Position numbers and translations under genes: made by a program
Assembly: GCA_934149165.1 (NCBI GenBank)
Contig: CAKPDY010000005.1
Coordinates: forward strand, 1-64,000
Length of the DNA: 64,000 nt
Source: an uncultured Clostridia bacterium
Lineage (GTDB): Bacteria > Bacillota > Clostridia > TANB77 > CAG-508
Reading direction: 5' to 3'
Shown: positions 8,803 to 18,555 of the stretch, piece after piece
How positions within the stretch are numbered: position 1 is the stretch's first letter
How the letters are laid out: the number at the start of each line of letters is the position of its first letter
Notes under the pieces: generated by a model
What the model saw: the letters and a program-made list of their open reading frames with translations, nothing else
Database searches by the model: none
Told to the model about the DNA's origin: nothing

Positions 8803-10935
8803 TTATTCATCAATTACTTCTTCAGTTGATGTTGAAACTTCTAAGTCTTTCATAGTTAAATTAATTCTTCCTTGTGAATCAATTTCATATACTTTAACAG
8901 TAACTTCATCCCCAACAGATAGAACGTCTTCTACTTTTTCAACTCTTTTACTTGATATTTTAGAAATATGAAGCAAACCTTCTTTTCCACCACCTAAATC
9001 TATGAATGCACCAAATGGCATTATTTTTGTAACTACTCCATCATAAATTCCATTTACTTCTATATCTTTGGCAATATCTTCTATCATTTTTAAAGCTTTT
9101 TTACCACTTTCAGTGTCATTTGAATATACACAAACATGACCATTTTCCTCAATATCTATTTTTACCCCTGTACTATCAATTATTTTATTTATCATTTTTC
9201 CACCAGGTCCTATTACATCTCTAATTTTGTCTACATTTATTGTTGTAGTCATTATTCTTGGTGCATACTTAGAAATATCTGCACGTGGTTTATCTATTTG
9301 TTTTAGCATAATTTCGTCTAATATATAATCTCTAGCAATTTTTGTTTTTTCAAAAGCTTGCTCTATAATATCATATGTTAAACCATCTGTTTTAATGTCT
9401 ACTTGAATTGCTGTTATACCATCTTTTGTACCACCAACTTTAAAGTCCATATCTCCAAAGAAATCTTCTATTCCTTGAATATCTGTTAGCATTACATAAT
9501 CTGATGGATTATCTTTGCTTGTTACTAAACCTGTTGAAATTCCTGCAACTGGCTTTTTAATTGGAACACCTGCATCCATTAATGCAAGTGTACTTCCACA
9601 TATACTTGCTTGTGATGTTGAACCATTTGAAGATAAAACTTCTGATACAACTCTTATAGCATATGGAAATTCTTCTTCTGATGGTAATACTGGAACTAAT
9701 GCTTTTTCAGCTAATGCTCCATGTCCAATTTCTCTTCTTCCTGGTCCTCTTGATGGACGTGCTTCACCAACACTGTATGAAGGGAAATTATATTGATGCA
9801 TATATCTTTTACTTTCTTCTTCATCTATACCATCTAACATTTGTTCTTCACTTTTCATTCCTAATGTAACAATTGACATTACTTGTGTTTGTCCTCTTGT
9901 AAAAATTGCACTACCATGTACTCGTGGTAATACCCCCACTTCACATGAAAGTGGTCTTAAATCTGTTAAACTTCTTCCATCTGGACGTTTATGTTCTACA
10001 AATATCATTTCTCTAACACATAGTTTTTCTAGTTTGTGAATACTTTCTAATATATCTGATTTCATTTCTTCTACTTTTTCTTCACCATATTTTTCAGTAA
10101 AATATAAAATTACATCTTCTGTCATTTTATCAATATTGGCATCTCTTACTTCTTTGTCTTGAGCTTGTACATCTACATACATTCTATCTTTGAAATTTTC
10201 TTCAACTTCTGCATATATATCTGCATCTACTTCAAATGATTTATATTCAAATTTTGGTTTTCCTATTTCAGCTTTTATATTTGATATAAAATCACATATT
10301 TTCTTAATTTCAACATGTGCTGTTTTTATTGCTTGTAACATTATATCATTTGGTATTTCATCAGCTCCAGCTTCAATCATTGTAATTTTTTCTTGTGTTC
10401 CTGCTACAGTTAATGTTAATCTGCTATTTGCTCTTTGTTCAACTGTTGGGTTTATTACTATTTCATTATTAACATATCCAACATTTACAGCTGCTGTTGG
10501 TCCTCCAAATGGAATATCTGAAATTGAAAGTGCTGCTGAAGCACCAATCATTGCACATACTTCTGGTGAATTATCTTGTTCTACTGATAATACTGTTGCA
10601 ACAACTACAACATCATTTCTAAAATCTTTCGGGAACAATGGGCGAAGTGGTCTATCTATTGCTCTACTAGTTAATATTGCCTTATCTGTTGGTTTTCCTT
10701 CTCTTTTTTGGAAACTTCCTGGAATTTTTCCAACAGCATATAATTTTTCTTCATAATCTACTGATAATGGGAAAAAATCAATTCCTTCTTTTGGTTCTTT
10801 GGCAGCTGTTACATTTACCATTACAACAGTTTCACCATATCTTACCATTACACTTCCATTTGCTAATTCTGCAATTTTTCCTGTTTCAATTGATAATTTT
10901 CTTCCTGCTAGTTCTGTTTCATAAATTTTAAACAT
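8803..10935 (-). CDS. pnp: Polyribonucleotide nucleotidyltransferase (PNPase)
   Basis: A 710-residue 3'-to-5' phosphorolytic exoribonuclease that takes part in mRNA decay. Two RNase PH-like domains are visible; the second contains QTQVMSIVTLG and a GRREIGHGALAEKAL segment. A KH domain (IGPGGKMINKI) and an S1 domain (GGGKEGLLHISK) follow. An upstream start would add 12 residues, but the AAGGAGAG site lies just before the ATG at 10935, so that start is chosen. The gene order rpsO then pnp is widespread in bacteria. A long hairpin in the leader may control expression. Confidence 0.96.
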   Translation of the reverse strand: MFKIYETELAGRKLSIETGKIAELANGSVMVRYGETVVMVNVTAAKEPKEGIDFFPLSVDYEEKLYAVGKIPGSFQKREGKPTDKAILTSRAIDRPLRPLFPKDFRNDVVVVATVLSVEQDNSPEVCAMIGASAALSISDIPFGGPTAAVNVGYVNNEIVINPTVEQRANSRLTLTVAGTQEKITMIEAGADEIPNDIMLQAIKTAHVEIKKICDFISNIKAEIGKPKFEYKSFEVDADIYAEVEENFKDRMYVDVQAQDKEVRDANIDKMTEDVILYFTEKYGEEKVEEMKSDILESIHKLEKLCVREMIFVEHKRPDGRSLTDLRPLSCEVGVLPRVHGSAIFTRGQTQVMSIVTLGMKSEEQMLDGIDEEESKRYMHQYNFPSYSVGEARPSRGPGRREIGHGALAEKALVPVLPSEEEFPYAIRVVSEVLSSNGSTSQASICGSTLALMDAGVPIKKPVAGISTGLVTSKDNPSDYVMLTDIQGIEDFFGDMDFKVGGTKDGITAIQVDIKTDGLTYDIIEQAFEKTKIARDYILDEIMLKQIDKPRADISKYAPRIMTTTINVDKIRDVIGPGGKMINKIIDSTGVKIDIEENGHVCVYSNDTESGKKALKMIEDIAKDIEVNGIYDGVVTKIMPFGAFIDLGGGKEGLLHISKISSKRVEKVEDVLSVGDEVTVKVYEIDSQGRINLTMKDLEVSTSTEEVIDE

Positions 10936-10992
10936 AAATTTTACTCTCCTTTTATTATTTATATTTTGCAATTTATTTATTAGTGTAACCTC

Positions 10993-11041
10993 GATGAAAA
11001 CTATTTTAATTATTAAGAATTATTTTTTAATAATCTTCATC
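10993..11041 (-). promoter_or_regulatory. Stem-loop in pnp leader
   Basis: GATGAA (10993-10998) pairs with TTCATC (11036-11041), and an inner ATTATTAA pairs with TTAATAAT (11027-11034). It lies about 60-105 nt upstream of the pnp start. In other bacteria the pnp leader hairpin is an RNase III/PNPase autocontrol site; that role here is inferred. Confidence 0.55.
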
Positions 11042-11090
11042 CAAGCTACTTCTAACAACAAATTGCATTTTTACTTTTTATTTAAAAATT

Positions 11091-11124
11091 GGACGCTTTA
11101 GCCTAACTATAAGCAAAAACGTCC
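11091..11124 (-). terminator. Terminator after rpsO
   Basis: GGACG (11091-11095) pairs with CGTCC (11120-11124), with further internal GCTT/AAGC pairing. The minus strand then reads into AATTTTTAAAT. The stop of rpsO is only 7 bp away. Confidence 0.65.
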
Positions 11125-11131
11125 AGTGATT

Positions 11132-11395
11132 TTATTTTCTTAATCCTAATTTTTCAACAATATCTCTATATCTTTGAACATCTTTTTTAGCTAAGTAGTT
11201 TAATAAATTTCTTCTTGCACCTACCATTTTTAAAAGACCTCTTCTAGAGTGATTATCTTTTTTATGTACTTTTAGATGTTCTGTTAATTCATTAATTCTT
11301 TCTGTTAAAAGAGCTACTTGAACTTCTGGAGAACCAGTATCTTTTTCATCTCTTTTATAAGTATTAATGATTTCTTGTTTTCTTTCCTTTGTCAT
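11132..11395 (-). CDS. rpsO: Small-subunit ribosomal protein S15
   Basis: 87 residues, the normal S15 length. It binds 16S rRNA in the platform of the 30S subunit. The diagnostic segments [27 protein letters not shown] and the RRNLLNYL helix are present. The start is the ATG at 11395, preceded by AGGAGG nine bases upstream; an upstream GTG overlaps that ribosome binding site and is rejected. Confidence 0.97.
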   Translation of the reverse strand: MTKERKQEIINTYKRDEKDTGSPEVQVALLTERINELTEHLKVHKKDNHSRRGLLKMVGARRNLLNYLAKKDVQRYRDIVEKLGLRK

Positions 11396-11433
11396 AAATT
11401 GCACCTCCTAATTTTTAATTTGCCTAAAACTGA

Positions 11434-11459
11434 GTTATAGTGGTGTTTTTTCCTATAAC
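11434..11459 (-). promoter_or_regulatory. Leader hairpin of rpsO
   Basis: GTTATAG (11434-11440) and CTATAAC (11453-11459) form a 7-bp stem in the rpsO leader, about 40 nt before the start codon. S15 genes in other bacteria are autocontrolled by leader RNA folds; this is only a candidate. Confidence 0.4.
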
Positions 11460-11493
11460 TAGGTAGTAGGTATATTGCTTTTGCAATATGTAT

Positions 11494-11522
11494 ATTTTAC
11501 CATATTTTCATTGCAAAAGCAA
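11494..11522 (-). promoter_or_regulatory. Promoter of rpsO flanked by twin palindromes
   Basis: TTGCTT (11517-11522), a 17-bp spacer and TAAAAT (11494-11499) on the minus strand. The 14-bp element ATTGCAAAAGCAAT (11510-11523) overlaps the -35, and its inverse (11474-11487) lies at the expected start of transcription. Confidence 0.65.
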
Positions 11523-11555
11523 TACATTTTTTGTATATTTTTTTGTATAAAATTT

Positions 11556-14500
11556 CTATTGTTCAATTAATTTTTCTAAATAAACAGAATAAATAAAACA
11601 TTTATCCACTTTTCTATTTAAAGATTGCTGTAAAGCCATTTTATATATATTCAACTGGTTTTCATATTTTTGCAATAAATTTTTTTCATTTTTATTTTCT
11701 ACATAATCAGTTTTATAATCTACTAATATTAATTCATCATTTTCATTTATATAATATAAATCTATAATACCTTGAACTAAAATATTATCATCTAATCCAT
11801 TTCCATATATATCATTTGCAGTTAAATTTATATAAAATGGCTGTTCTTTATATACATGTTTTGCTTTTTTTAAGTCATTAAATAATTTTGATTTTGTATA
11901 TGAATACAATTTGTACATATTTATAGATTTAGCTTCTAATTGTGTTATTAATTTTCTGTTTACAAAATCATTTACCATTAATTCTAACATTTCTTTGGTA
12001 TATTCTTTTTTTTCATCTAGTCTTTGAAAACACATATGCATTAGAGTTCCTTTTTGTGCATTTGTTATATTTTGCTCTTCATTCAAAAACTGCGGTCTTG
12101 CTATTGAAAAATTTGTTTCTTTATTAAATTGTATTTTATTATTTTGTATTTCATCTATTGAAACAAGCTGTTCTTTTTCCGCTTCTTTTAATTTTGTAAC
12201 TGATGTTTTTGTTGGAATTAATGAAGATTCTATAAACAAATATTTCCAACTTAATCTCTTCTTTAAATAATCCATTTTTTCCTTTTCTATCATTTTAGCA
12301 CGATTATTTAATTTTTGTATTACATTTTCTTCACTTTTTTCAGTTTGTTTATTATTTAAACTTTTTAAAAATTCATCTTTTTTTATAATATTTAAACTCA
12401 TATATGTATTTATTTTATCAATATTATTAAAATAAACAAGTTCAATCCAGTCTAAGTATGATTTATACTTTTTTAATAAAACATAATTTATTTGTGTTCC
12501 TTCATCTAATCTACAGTCTTCTTTTATACTTGTTTTATACATTTGTATTAATGCTTCTTTTTCTTTAAATTCTTTTTCAATATCTTTTGACAAACCTGTT
12601 ATAATAATTTTTTCCTTTGCTCTAGTTAAAGCAACATATAGAACTCTCATTTCTTCTGATAAAGTTTCAACCTTTGATTGTAACTTTATTGCTTCTTTAG
12701 CAAGTGTTGTATATTCTATTTTCTTTTCAGTGTTAATATATTTTGGACCAAATCCTAAATCCTGATGTAATATTATATTATCATTTAAATCTTTAAAATT
12801 AAATTGTTTTCCCATACATGATAAAAACACTATTGGAAATTCAAGACCTTTACTTTTATGAATACTCATTATTCTTATTACATTTTTATTTTCTCCAATT
12901 AATTTAGCAGATGATAAATCACCACTATTTGAATGTAATTTATCTATAAAATTAATAAAATTAAATAACCCCTTAAAACTAGCATTTTCATATTGTTTTG
13001 CTCTTTCAAATAACATTTTTAAATTTGCTTGTTTTAATCCACCATTTGGTAATAATGTTACATAATTGTAAAAATTAGTATCTGAATATATTTGCCATAT
13101 TAATTCATCTAATGCCATATATTTTTCTTGATTTTGCCATCTTTTCAAATTATTTATAAATATTTTTATTTTTTGTATTAAATCTTTTTCATTATTAACA
13201 ATTTTATTATTATTATCTTTTTCAATTAATTCATTTGCACTTTCCAAAACATTATTTTTACGTTGTATTTCGCGCTGTTCTTCCATAGTATTATCTTCTT
13301 CATTATGGCTATTTTTATAATTAATAATAGATTCATAAAAAGATATATTTTTTTGTTTTCCCCTTATTTCAACCAACTCATTATCTGTAAACCCACATAT
13401 ACTTGATCTTAATACTGTTATTAAAGGTATATCTTGCATTGGATTATCTATTACTTTTAATAAATTAATTATAGTTTGTATTTCCATTGATTCTAAATAT
13501 TCTGATGATATATCACTAAACACTGGCATATTTAAATTTGAAATTTCTTTTTCAAATATTGGTGCTGATAATTTGGTTGAACGTAATAAAATTACTATGT
13601 CTTTATATGTTACTTTTCTATACCCTTTTTTTCTATCATAAACCATATAATTACTATTTATAATTTCTTTTACTTTTTGTGCAACATATTTTGCTTCTAC
13701 TACTATATCTTCTACTCTTTCTTCTGCTTCATTTTCCTCTTCTTCTTGTTGCTCTGTTTGTGACATTGGCATTTCATTTTCATTAGATGAATAAACATCA
13801 TCCTCTTTTTGTTTTAAATCTATTATATGTAATTCTGCAATTCCAGCATAATTATTTTTTAATTGTTGTTCTTGTGATTTGTTTATTTCATTTTTTAAAT
13901 CTTGTTCATTTTTAGATAATGTTTCACAAATATTAGGTTCTGGATAATTTGCCCCATAATTCAAAAATTCATTTTCATTATAGCAAATATTTCCAAGATT
14001 TGAACTCATAATATTTTGAAAAATTAAATTTGTTAAATCTAAAACATTTTCCCTACTTCTAAAATTTTTAAATAATTGAATTTTTATTCCTTTTGATTTA
14101 TTTGTTTTATCACTTTCAGAATTAATATTTTGATTATTTTTTAAATTATATGTTTCATATTTTTCCAGAAACAATTCAGGTCTTGCCTGTCTAAATTTAT
14201 AAATACTTTGCTTAACATCTCCAACCATAAAAATGTTATTACCTTTTGATACACTTTTCAAAATATATTCTTGAACAAGGTTACTATCTTGATATTCATC
14301 TATAGCTATTTCTTCAAATTTTTCTTTATATTTTTTTGCTACATCTGTTTCATAAATTTTCCCATCTTCAACTTTTAGTAAAATATTTAAAGCAAAATGT
14401 TCTATATCATTAAAATCTACTATATTCTTTTCTTTCTTTTTAGCTGAAAACATATCAGAAAATTGAATTACCAGATTTTTTATTGATTTTAATATTGGAT

Positions 14501-15495
14501 ACATTTCAAATATATCTGAATTAGCCTGTTTTGAATTATATATTAAATATTTTTCTATTGTTGAACCAACTTTTTTCTTTATACTATCCCTAATTTCTTT
14601 TGCCTCATTTTTATAATCCAATGTTATTTTTCTATCTGACGGCCATTTAGACCATATTAAATTATTAGCCTTACAAAATGTTTCTTCCCATGAACTAGTA
14701 CAATTTTCTAAGCTTTCCAAATTTTGTATATCTTCACTTAATACTAATTTATATTTTAATAATTCATCATATTTTTGCAAATTTTTTTCAACTTGTTTTA
14801 ATTTTAAAATTGAATCAATCAATTCTTCTTTAAAATTTGTTAATAAAATTTGACCCCATATATTCTCAGAAAAATCTTTTTCCAATTTATTTTCTAAATT
14901 AAATTTTTCAACTTGTTCATTTAACCATTGTTCTGGAAACGGACTACTTTGAATAAATTTATATATATTTAAAATTAATTGTTTTAGATTTTCATCATCT
15001 TTATAATCTGTATATATTTCTAACAATTTATTAAATTCTTTATCTTCTTGTATATACTTTTCTTCAAACAAATTATCTATAATTTCTTGTTTTAATAAAT
15101 CTATTTCTGCTGTATCTGCAACTCTAAAATTTGCAGATGTATCTATTTCGTAAAAATTATTTCTAATTATATCTAAACAAAACGAATGAATTGTACTTAT
15201 ATTAGATTTATTTAATAAAATAATTTGTCTTTGTAAATTTAAATTTGATGGATTTTCTTCTAATTTTTTATATATTGCTTCTAATATTCTTTCCCTCATT
15301 TCACTTGCTGCTGCACTTGTAAATGTTACTATTAATATTTTATCTATATCAATATTATAATTTATTACTTTATTAATTATTCTTTCTACCAATACAGCTG
15401 TTTTTCCACTTCCGGGCAGCTGCTGCAACTAGTATATTATTTCCTTTTTCTTGTATTGCTAAAGATTGTTCTTTTGTCCACTTTACTTCTGACAC
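11556..15495 (-). CDS. addA: AddA helicase-nuclease subunit, +1 shift at CGG
   Basis: ATP-dependent helicase-nuclease subunit A of AddAB, which processes DNA double-strand breaks for recombination. If one base is skipped it is 1312 residues. The UvrD-type helicase motifs run from the Walker A GSGKTAVLVERI through IDEYQDSN to VALTRAKEKI. The C-terminal RecB-type nuclease ends in LVDYKTDYVE. The gene starts at GTG 15495 after GGAGG. At codon 28 (15412-15414) the frame meets GCC CGG AAG; reading on stops 13 codons later. Skipping the C gives GCC GGA AGT, restoring VAAAAGSGKT exactly at the first Walker A glycine. No addB gene adjoins it; upstream is a divergent gene. Confidence 0.9.
15412..15414 (-). 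other. Candidate +1 recoding site (CGG) in addA
   Basis: Context on the minus strand is GCT GCC CGG AAG. Dropping the C of CGG gives GCC GGA AGT and continues the AddA frame to 11556. The site falls inside the Walker A motif, so an unshifted product would be inactive. Confidence 0.8.
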
Positions 15496-15578
15496 CTTTT
15501 TCCTCCTAATTTTTTTATTTTTTTATAGTATATATTAATTACTTTTGTTTTTCAAGGTTTGAATTTTGTAAGTTACAT

Positions 15579-15610
15579 TTTAACATTTTTATTATAGAGT
15601 AGCCTAAAAG
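15579..15610 (+). repeat. Recurrent intergenic motif, copy A
   Basis: Core TAGAGTAGCCTAAAAG preceded by TTTAACATTTTTATTA. Similar copies lie at 33819, 51287 and 58963, all between divergent genes and pointing at the plus-strand gene. Confidence 0.55.
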
Positions 15611-15665
15611 CAAGCCTTACATCCCCATTGGTGTATACAAATGGGGATGTAAGGCTTGCTTTTAG
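15604..15665. repeat. Long perfect hairpin, 26-bp arms
   Basis: Arms 15604-15629 and 15640-15665 are exact inverted repeats with a 10-nt loop, and are richer in G+C than the surroundings. The hairpin lies upstream of the promoter at 15722, so it is outside the mRNA of the next gene. It could be a small RNA, a terminator for transcription entering from the left, or a relic of a small mobile repeat. Confidence 0.75.
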
Positions 15666-15721
15666 CTTGATAATTGCAAAAGTATAAACTGTACAAATTC
15701 ATAAATAATTTAAAAAATCAG

Positions 15722-15750
15722 TTGACTTTTTATGTAAAACACTGTATAAT
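15722..15750 (+). promoter_or_regulatory. SigA-type promoter of orphan gene
   Basis: TTGACT (15722-15727), a 17-bp spacer and TATAAT (15745-15750), 40 bp before the ATG at 15791. Confidence 0.75.
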
Positions 15751-15790
15751 ATTAATTATATATTTTTATCAAAAAAGGAGTTTCATAATT

Positions 15791-16522
15791 ATGAATTACA
15801 ATTTGATGTCAGCACCATCTAACTCTTCTAATCCTCTTTCTGTAGAGAAAACCAAACAGCTTATCTCAAGCAAAAACATCACACTTCTTAATATCAGCTT
15901 CTCCACACAAGAGGAACTTGAAAGTTCCACTGAACTTGAAAGACTTTTTGGATACCAGCACTCAATTTTTGAACTGCATGTATTGCACAAAAACAAACTC
16001 TATACAAACCTGCTTGTTGGTTCAATTGACACAACATACTGTCCAACAGAAAGAATTGAAAAAGCCAGAAACTTTTTTTCAAAAAGAGAAAATGTAGTAT
16101 CTCTTTTAGAACAAAGTTTGGGTCATTTTGGTTACCTTAATGAAATTAGTGAACCCGCTATACAAAAATTTGACCCAAAAATTGGCAAAAAAATTCTTCG
16201 TTTTTATTATTCAAAGTTTGAAGACAATTCTGCTACTTTTTCAGAAAAAAACATTTCTGTTCTTCAGGTTGGTCAGGGTATTGTACAGACGGAAAAAGCA
16301 AACAACTTTAAATTTCAGCAGTTGCTTATTTTAGATAAAAAAAATAATAAACAATTGCTTATTGAAAACATAGTTGATTTTAAACTGCTTAGACTGGATT
16401 CTGAGTATCGTAATGCAGTTATAAATTTTCTGGTTGAAAACATGGATTCATTAAAAAATTCAAATTCATTCATGAATTATATTGATTCCAACACAAAAGA
16501 AATAGTTGTGAAAAATTTTTAG
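15791..16522 (+). CDS. Hypothetical soluble protein
   Basis: I do not recognise this 243-residue protein. It has no signal peptide, no membrane segment and no nucleotide-binding motif. The N-terminal part is Ser/Asn-rich (SAPSNSSNPLS), followed by mixed alpha/beta sequence. The start is the ATG at 15791 after AAAAGGAG; the frame is open further upstream but the promoter lies there. Codon use differs from its neighbours: CAG for Gln and CTT for Leu appear repeatedly, where neighbours prefer CAA and TTA. This may point to recent acquisition. It is alone between a large hairpin and a bidirectional terminator. Confidence 0.75.
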   Translation: MNYNLMSAPSNSSNPLSVEKTKQLISSKNITLLNISFSTQEELESSTELERLFGYQHSIFELHVLHKNKLYTNLLVGSIDTTYCPTERIEKARNFFSKRENVVSLLEQSLGHFGYLNEISEPAIQKFDPKIGKKILRFYYSKFEDNSATFSEKNISVLQVGQGIVQTEKANNFKFQQLLILDKKNNKQLLIENIVDFKLLRLDSEYRNAVINFLVENMDSLKNSNSFMNYIDSNTKEIVVKNF

Positions 16523-16523
16523 T

Positions 16524-16559
16524 AAAAATAACTGCTTGAAATTTCAAGCAGTTATTTTT
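16524..16559. terminator. Bidirectional terminator (perfect palindrome)
   Basis: A 36-bp perfect palindrome with A/T-run edges serves two convergent genes. It lies 1 bp past the stop of the orphan gene and overlaps the stop of the M23 gene. Confidence 0.9.
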
Positions 16560-17386
16560 TATTTTATATACATTTCAGGATCAACAGAATCGCCACTTTT
16601 TAATATTTCAAAATGTAAATGTGGATCATCTACTATTTCAAATGTAGCAGAATTTCCAACAGTACCTATTGTTTGTCCTGCCTTTACATTTTCTCCAGCG
16701 ACAACAAATTCTGCTGTTAATAAATTAGAATATACAGTTGTAAATTCATTTTCATGTTCAATTACTACTGTTAAACCATATCTAGGATCATTTTTTATTG
16801 ATTTAACTGTTCCTTCTGATGATGCTTTTACTATTGTTGTTTTATCTGCTTTTATATCTATTCCAAGATGTGTTGTCCATTCTTTTAAAGTATTTGAATA
16901 AATTAATTTATCTTTCCCATATTTTTTTACAACTTCACCATCTACTGGCATTGAAAAAACAGGATCTTTTGTTACTTCTGTATTCTCTTGTGCTTGTGTT
17001 AATTGTTCTTCTGAATTATTACTTGTATTTTCTTGTTTATTTAAATTCTCTGTATTATTTACTTTTGATGTATTTAAATCAATTTCATTATTTGTTATTT
17101 CACTTACAGTATTTTGTGTATTATCTTCTAATTGTACTTGAATTGTTTCATTATTTTTATTTTCATTAGATTCTTTTACTTCATCTACTTTTTTTCCTAT
17201 TGATGAGCTTGCTTCTTCTATAGAACTTGGTGTAGAATTATTATTTTCTCCTGTTTGCAAATTGGTATTTTTATTATTGTTTAACACTTTTGATATTGTT
17301 ATTAAAAGTATTATACCAATAATTGTACATCCTATAAAAATATACATAATTTTATTCATTTTTTGTGATTTTAATGTTTTAGACAT
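16559..17386 (-). CDS. spoIIQ: M23 peptidase, SpoIIQ-like
   Basis: 275 residues: one N-terminal membrane segment (about 11-30), a long Asn/Thr/Glu-rich linker and a C-terminal LytM/M23 domain. The metal ligands are present: HLGID supplies His and Asp, and HLHFEI supplies the HxH. It is therefore probably an active endopeptidase, unlike the B. subtilis SpoIIQ, which lost one ligand. In the forespore membrane SpoIIQ pairs with SpoIIIAH during engulfment. The assignment rests on its place directly downstream of spoIID and on a SigF-like promoter. A generic cell wall M23 enzyme is the alternative. Confidence 0.78.
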   Translation of the reverse strand: MSKTLKSQKMNKIMYIFIGCTIIGIILLITISKVLNNNKNTNLQTGENNNSTPSSIEEASSSIGKKVDEVKESNENKNNETIQVQLEDNTQNTVSEITNNEIDLNTSKVNNTENLNKQENTSNNSEEQLTQAQENTEVTKDPVFSMPVDGEVVKKYGKDKLIYSNTLKEWTTHLGIDIKADKTTIVKASSEGTVKSIKNDPRYGLTVVIEHENEFTTVYSNLLTAEFVVAGENVKAGQTIGTVGNSATFEIVDDPHLHFEILKSGDSVDPEMYIK

Positions 17387-17421
17387 ATAAAGTATCCTCC
17401 TTAAATTTTTTCTTTAGTTGA

Positions 17422-17450
17422 ATTATTTCCTTTTTTTATAAATTTATACA
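17422..17450 (-). promoter_or_regulatory. SigF-like promoter of M23 gene
   Basis: On the minus strand GGAAATAAT (17422-17430) fits the forespore -10 GGnRAnAnT. TGTATA (17445-17450) lies 14 bp upstream and resembles the SigF/SigG -35. Confidence 0.55.
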
Positions 17451-17498
17451 TTTTTAATTATTGTAATTTATAACTTTTTAATTAAAATTATATAATTT

Positions 17499-18512
17499 TT
17501 AATTTTCCATTTTTTTTACCTCAACACCTGTATAAAAATGTTTAAGAATTTCTTCACAATTAAGACCTTGTTTAGCTAAACTATCTGCACCTGTTTGACT
17601 CATTCCCACACCATGACCATAGCCTGTTACTTTAAATTTAACATTTTCTGTAACTTCAATATTGAAATTTGCAGATTTTAATGAAAAAATTGTTCTAACT
17701 TCCACACCAGATAAATTATGGTTTCCTATTTTAATAGTTTTAATTCTTCCACCAGATGTATATTCTAAAATTTGAATACAGTCTGTTTCTTCAAAATTTA
17801 TATCAAAATCTGAATATTTTTCTTTCATTTTATTTATAAATTCTTGTTTGCTAATTTCAACTTCTGAGCTATATTGTGTGTATCCATCTTCACCAGATGT
17901 TTGAACTGTTTGTAAATATGGATATCCACTTCCTCCCCAAACATCAATTGGTGCTTCTGTTGAGCCTCCACTATTTGAATGAAAAAATGCATTTATTGGA
18001 TTTCCTTCATATGTAATTATTGTTCCTTTTGTTTCATTAACAGCAGAAACAATTTTATTCCAATTTTCTTCTTGTTTTTCTGGTTCCCATCTAGCCAATC
18101 TATCTTCTTTAGATATCCATGCTTGGCAACATGCTGAATTATCACAAATATTGGCATCTGTATGTTTAGCTTCATTTTGTATTATTTTATATATAGTATA
18201 TGTTCTTGCTACAATTGCTTGTGCCTTTAATGCTTCTAATTCAAAATTTGCAGGCATTTCTGCTGATACAACTCCATATAAGTATTCATCTAATGGTATT
18301 TCTTCAACAGAATTTGTTTTTGTATGTAATAATTTTATATTACTATAATTTCCATAATTATATTTTTCTGTACTTTTTATTTCTGGAATAATATCTTGTG
18401 TACTTTCATTTTTTGCAAAAGATATATTTTCAATTGTAGTGCGTGTAAAAAATACTGGAATTATAAATGTTAAAAATACTAATATAATTACATACAAACA
18501 AATTTTTTTCAT
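17499..18512 (-). CDS. spoIID: Stage II sporulation protein D
   Basis: 337 residues with an N-terminal membrane anchor (about 4-22) and a SpoIID/LytB domain. SpoIID is a lytic transglycosylase of the engulfing mother cell that works with SpoIIM and SpoIIP. The catalytic-region motif SAEMPANFELEALKAQAIVA is present, as are FHSNSGGSTE and the C-terminal GYGHGVGMSQTGA. It lies 43 bp downstream of sigF, closely behind the spoIIA operon. The ribosome binding site AAAGG precedes the ATG. Confidence 0.95.
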   Translation of the reverse strand: MKKICLYVIILVFLTFIIPVFFTRTTIENISFAKNESTQDIIPEIKSTEKYNYGNYSNIKLLHTKTNSVEEIPLDEYLYGVVSAEMPANFELEALKAQAIVARTYTIYKIIQNEAKHTDANICDNSACCQAWISKEDRLARWEPEKQEENWNKIVSAVNETKGTIITYEGNPINAFFHSNSGGSTEAPIDVWGGSGYPYLQTVQTSGEDGYTQYSSEVEISKQEFINKMKEKYSDFDINFEETDCIQILEYTSGGRIKTIKIGNHNLSGVEVRTIFSLKSANFNIEVTENVKFKVTGYGHGVGMSQTGADSLAKQGLNCEEILKHFYTGVEVKKMEN

Positions 18513-18555
18513 TATAAATGCCTTTCTTATTTTATAAAATTTTTTTACATTATAT

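Noticed and set aside
10190..10756. A 188-codon open frame opposite pnp
   Set aside because: It is an antisense shadow of the conserved PNPase sequence with no ribosome binding site.
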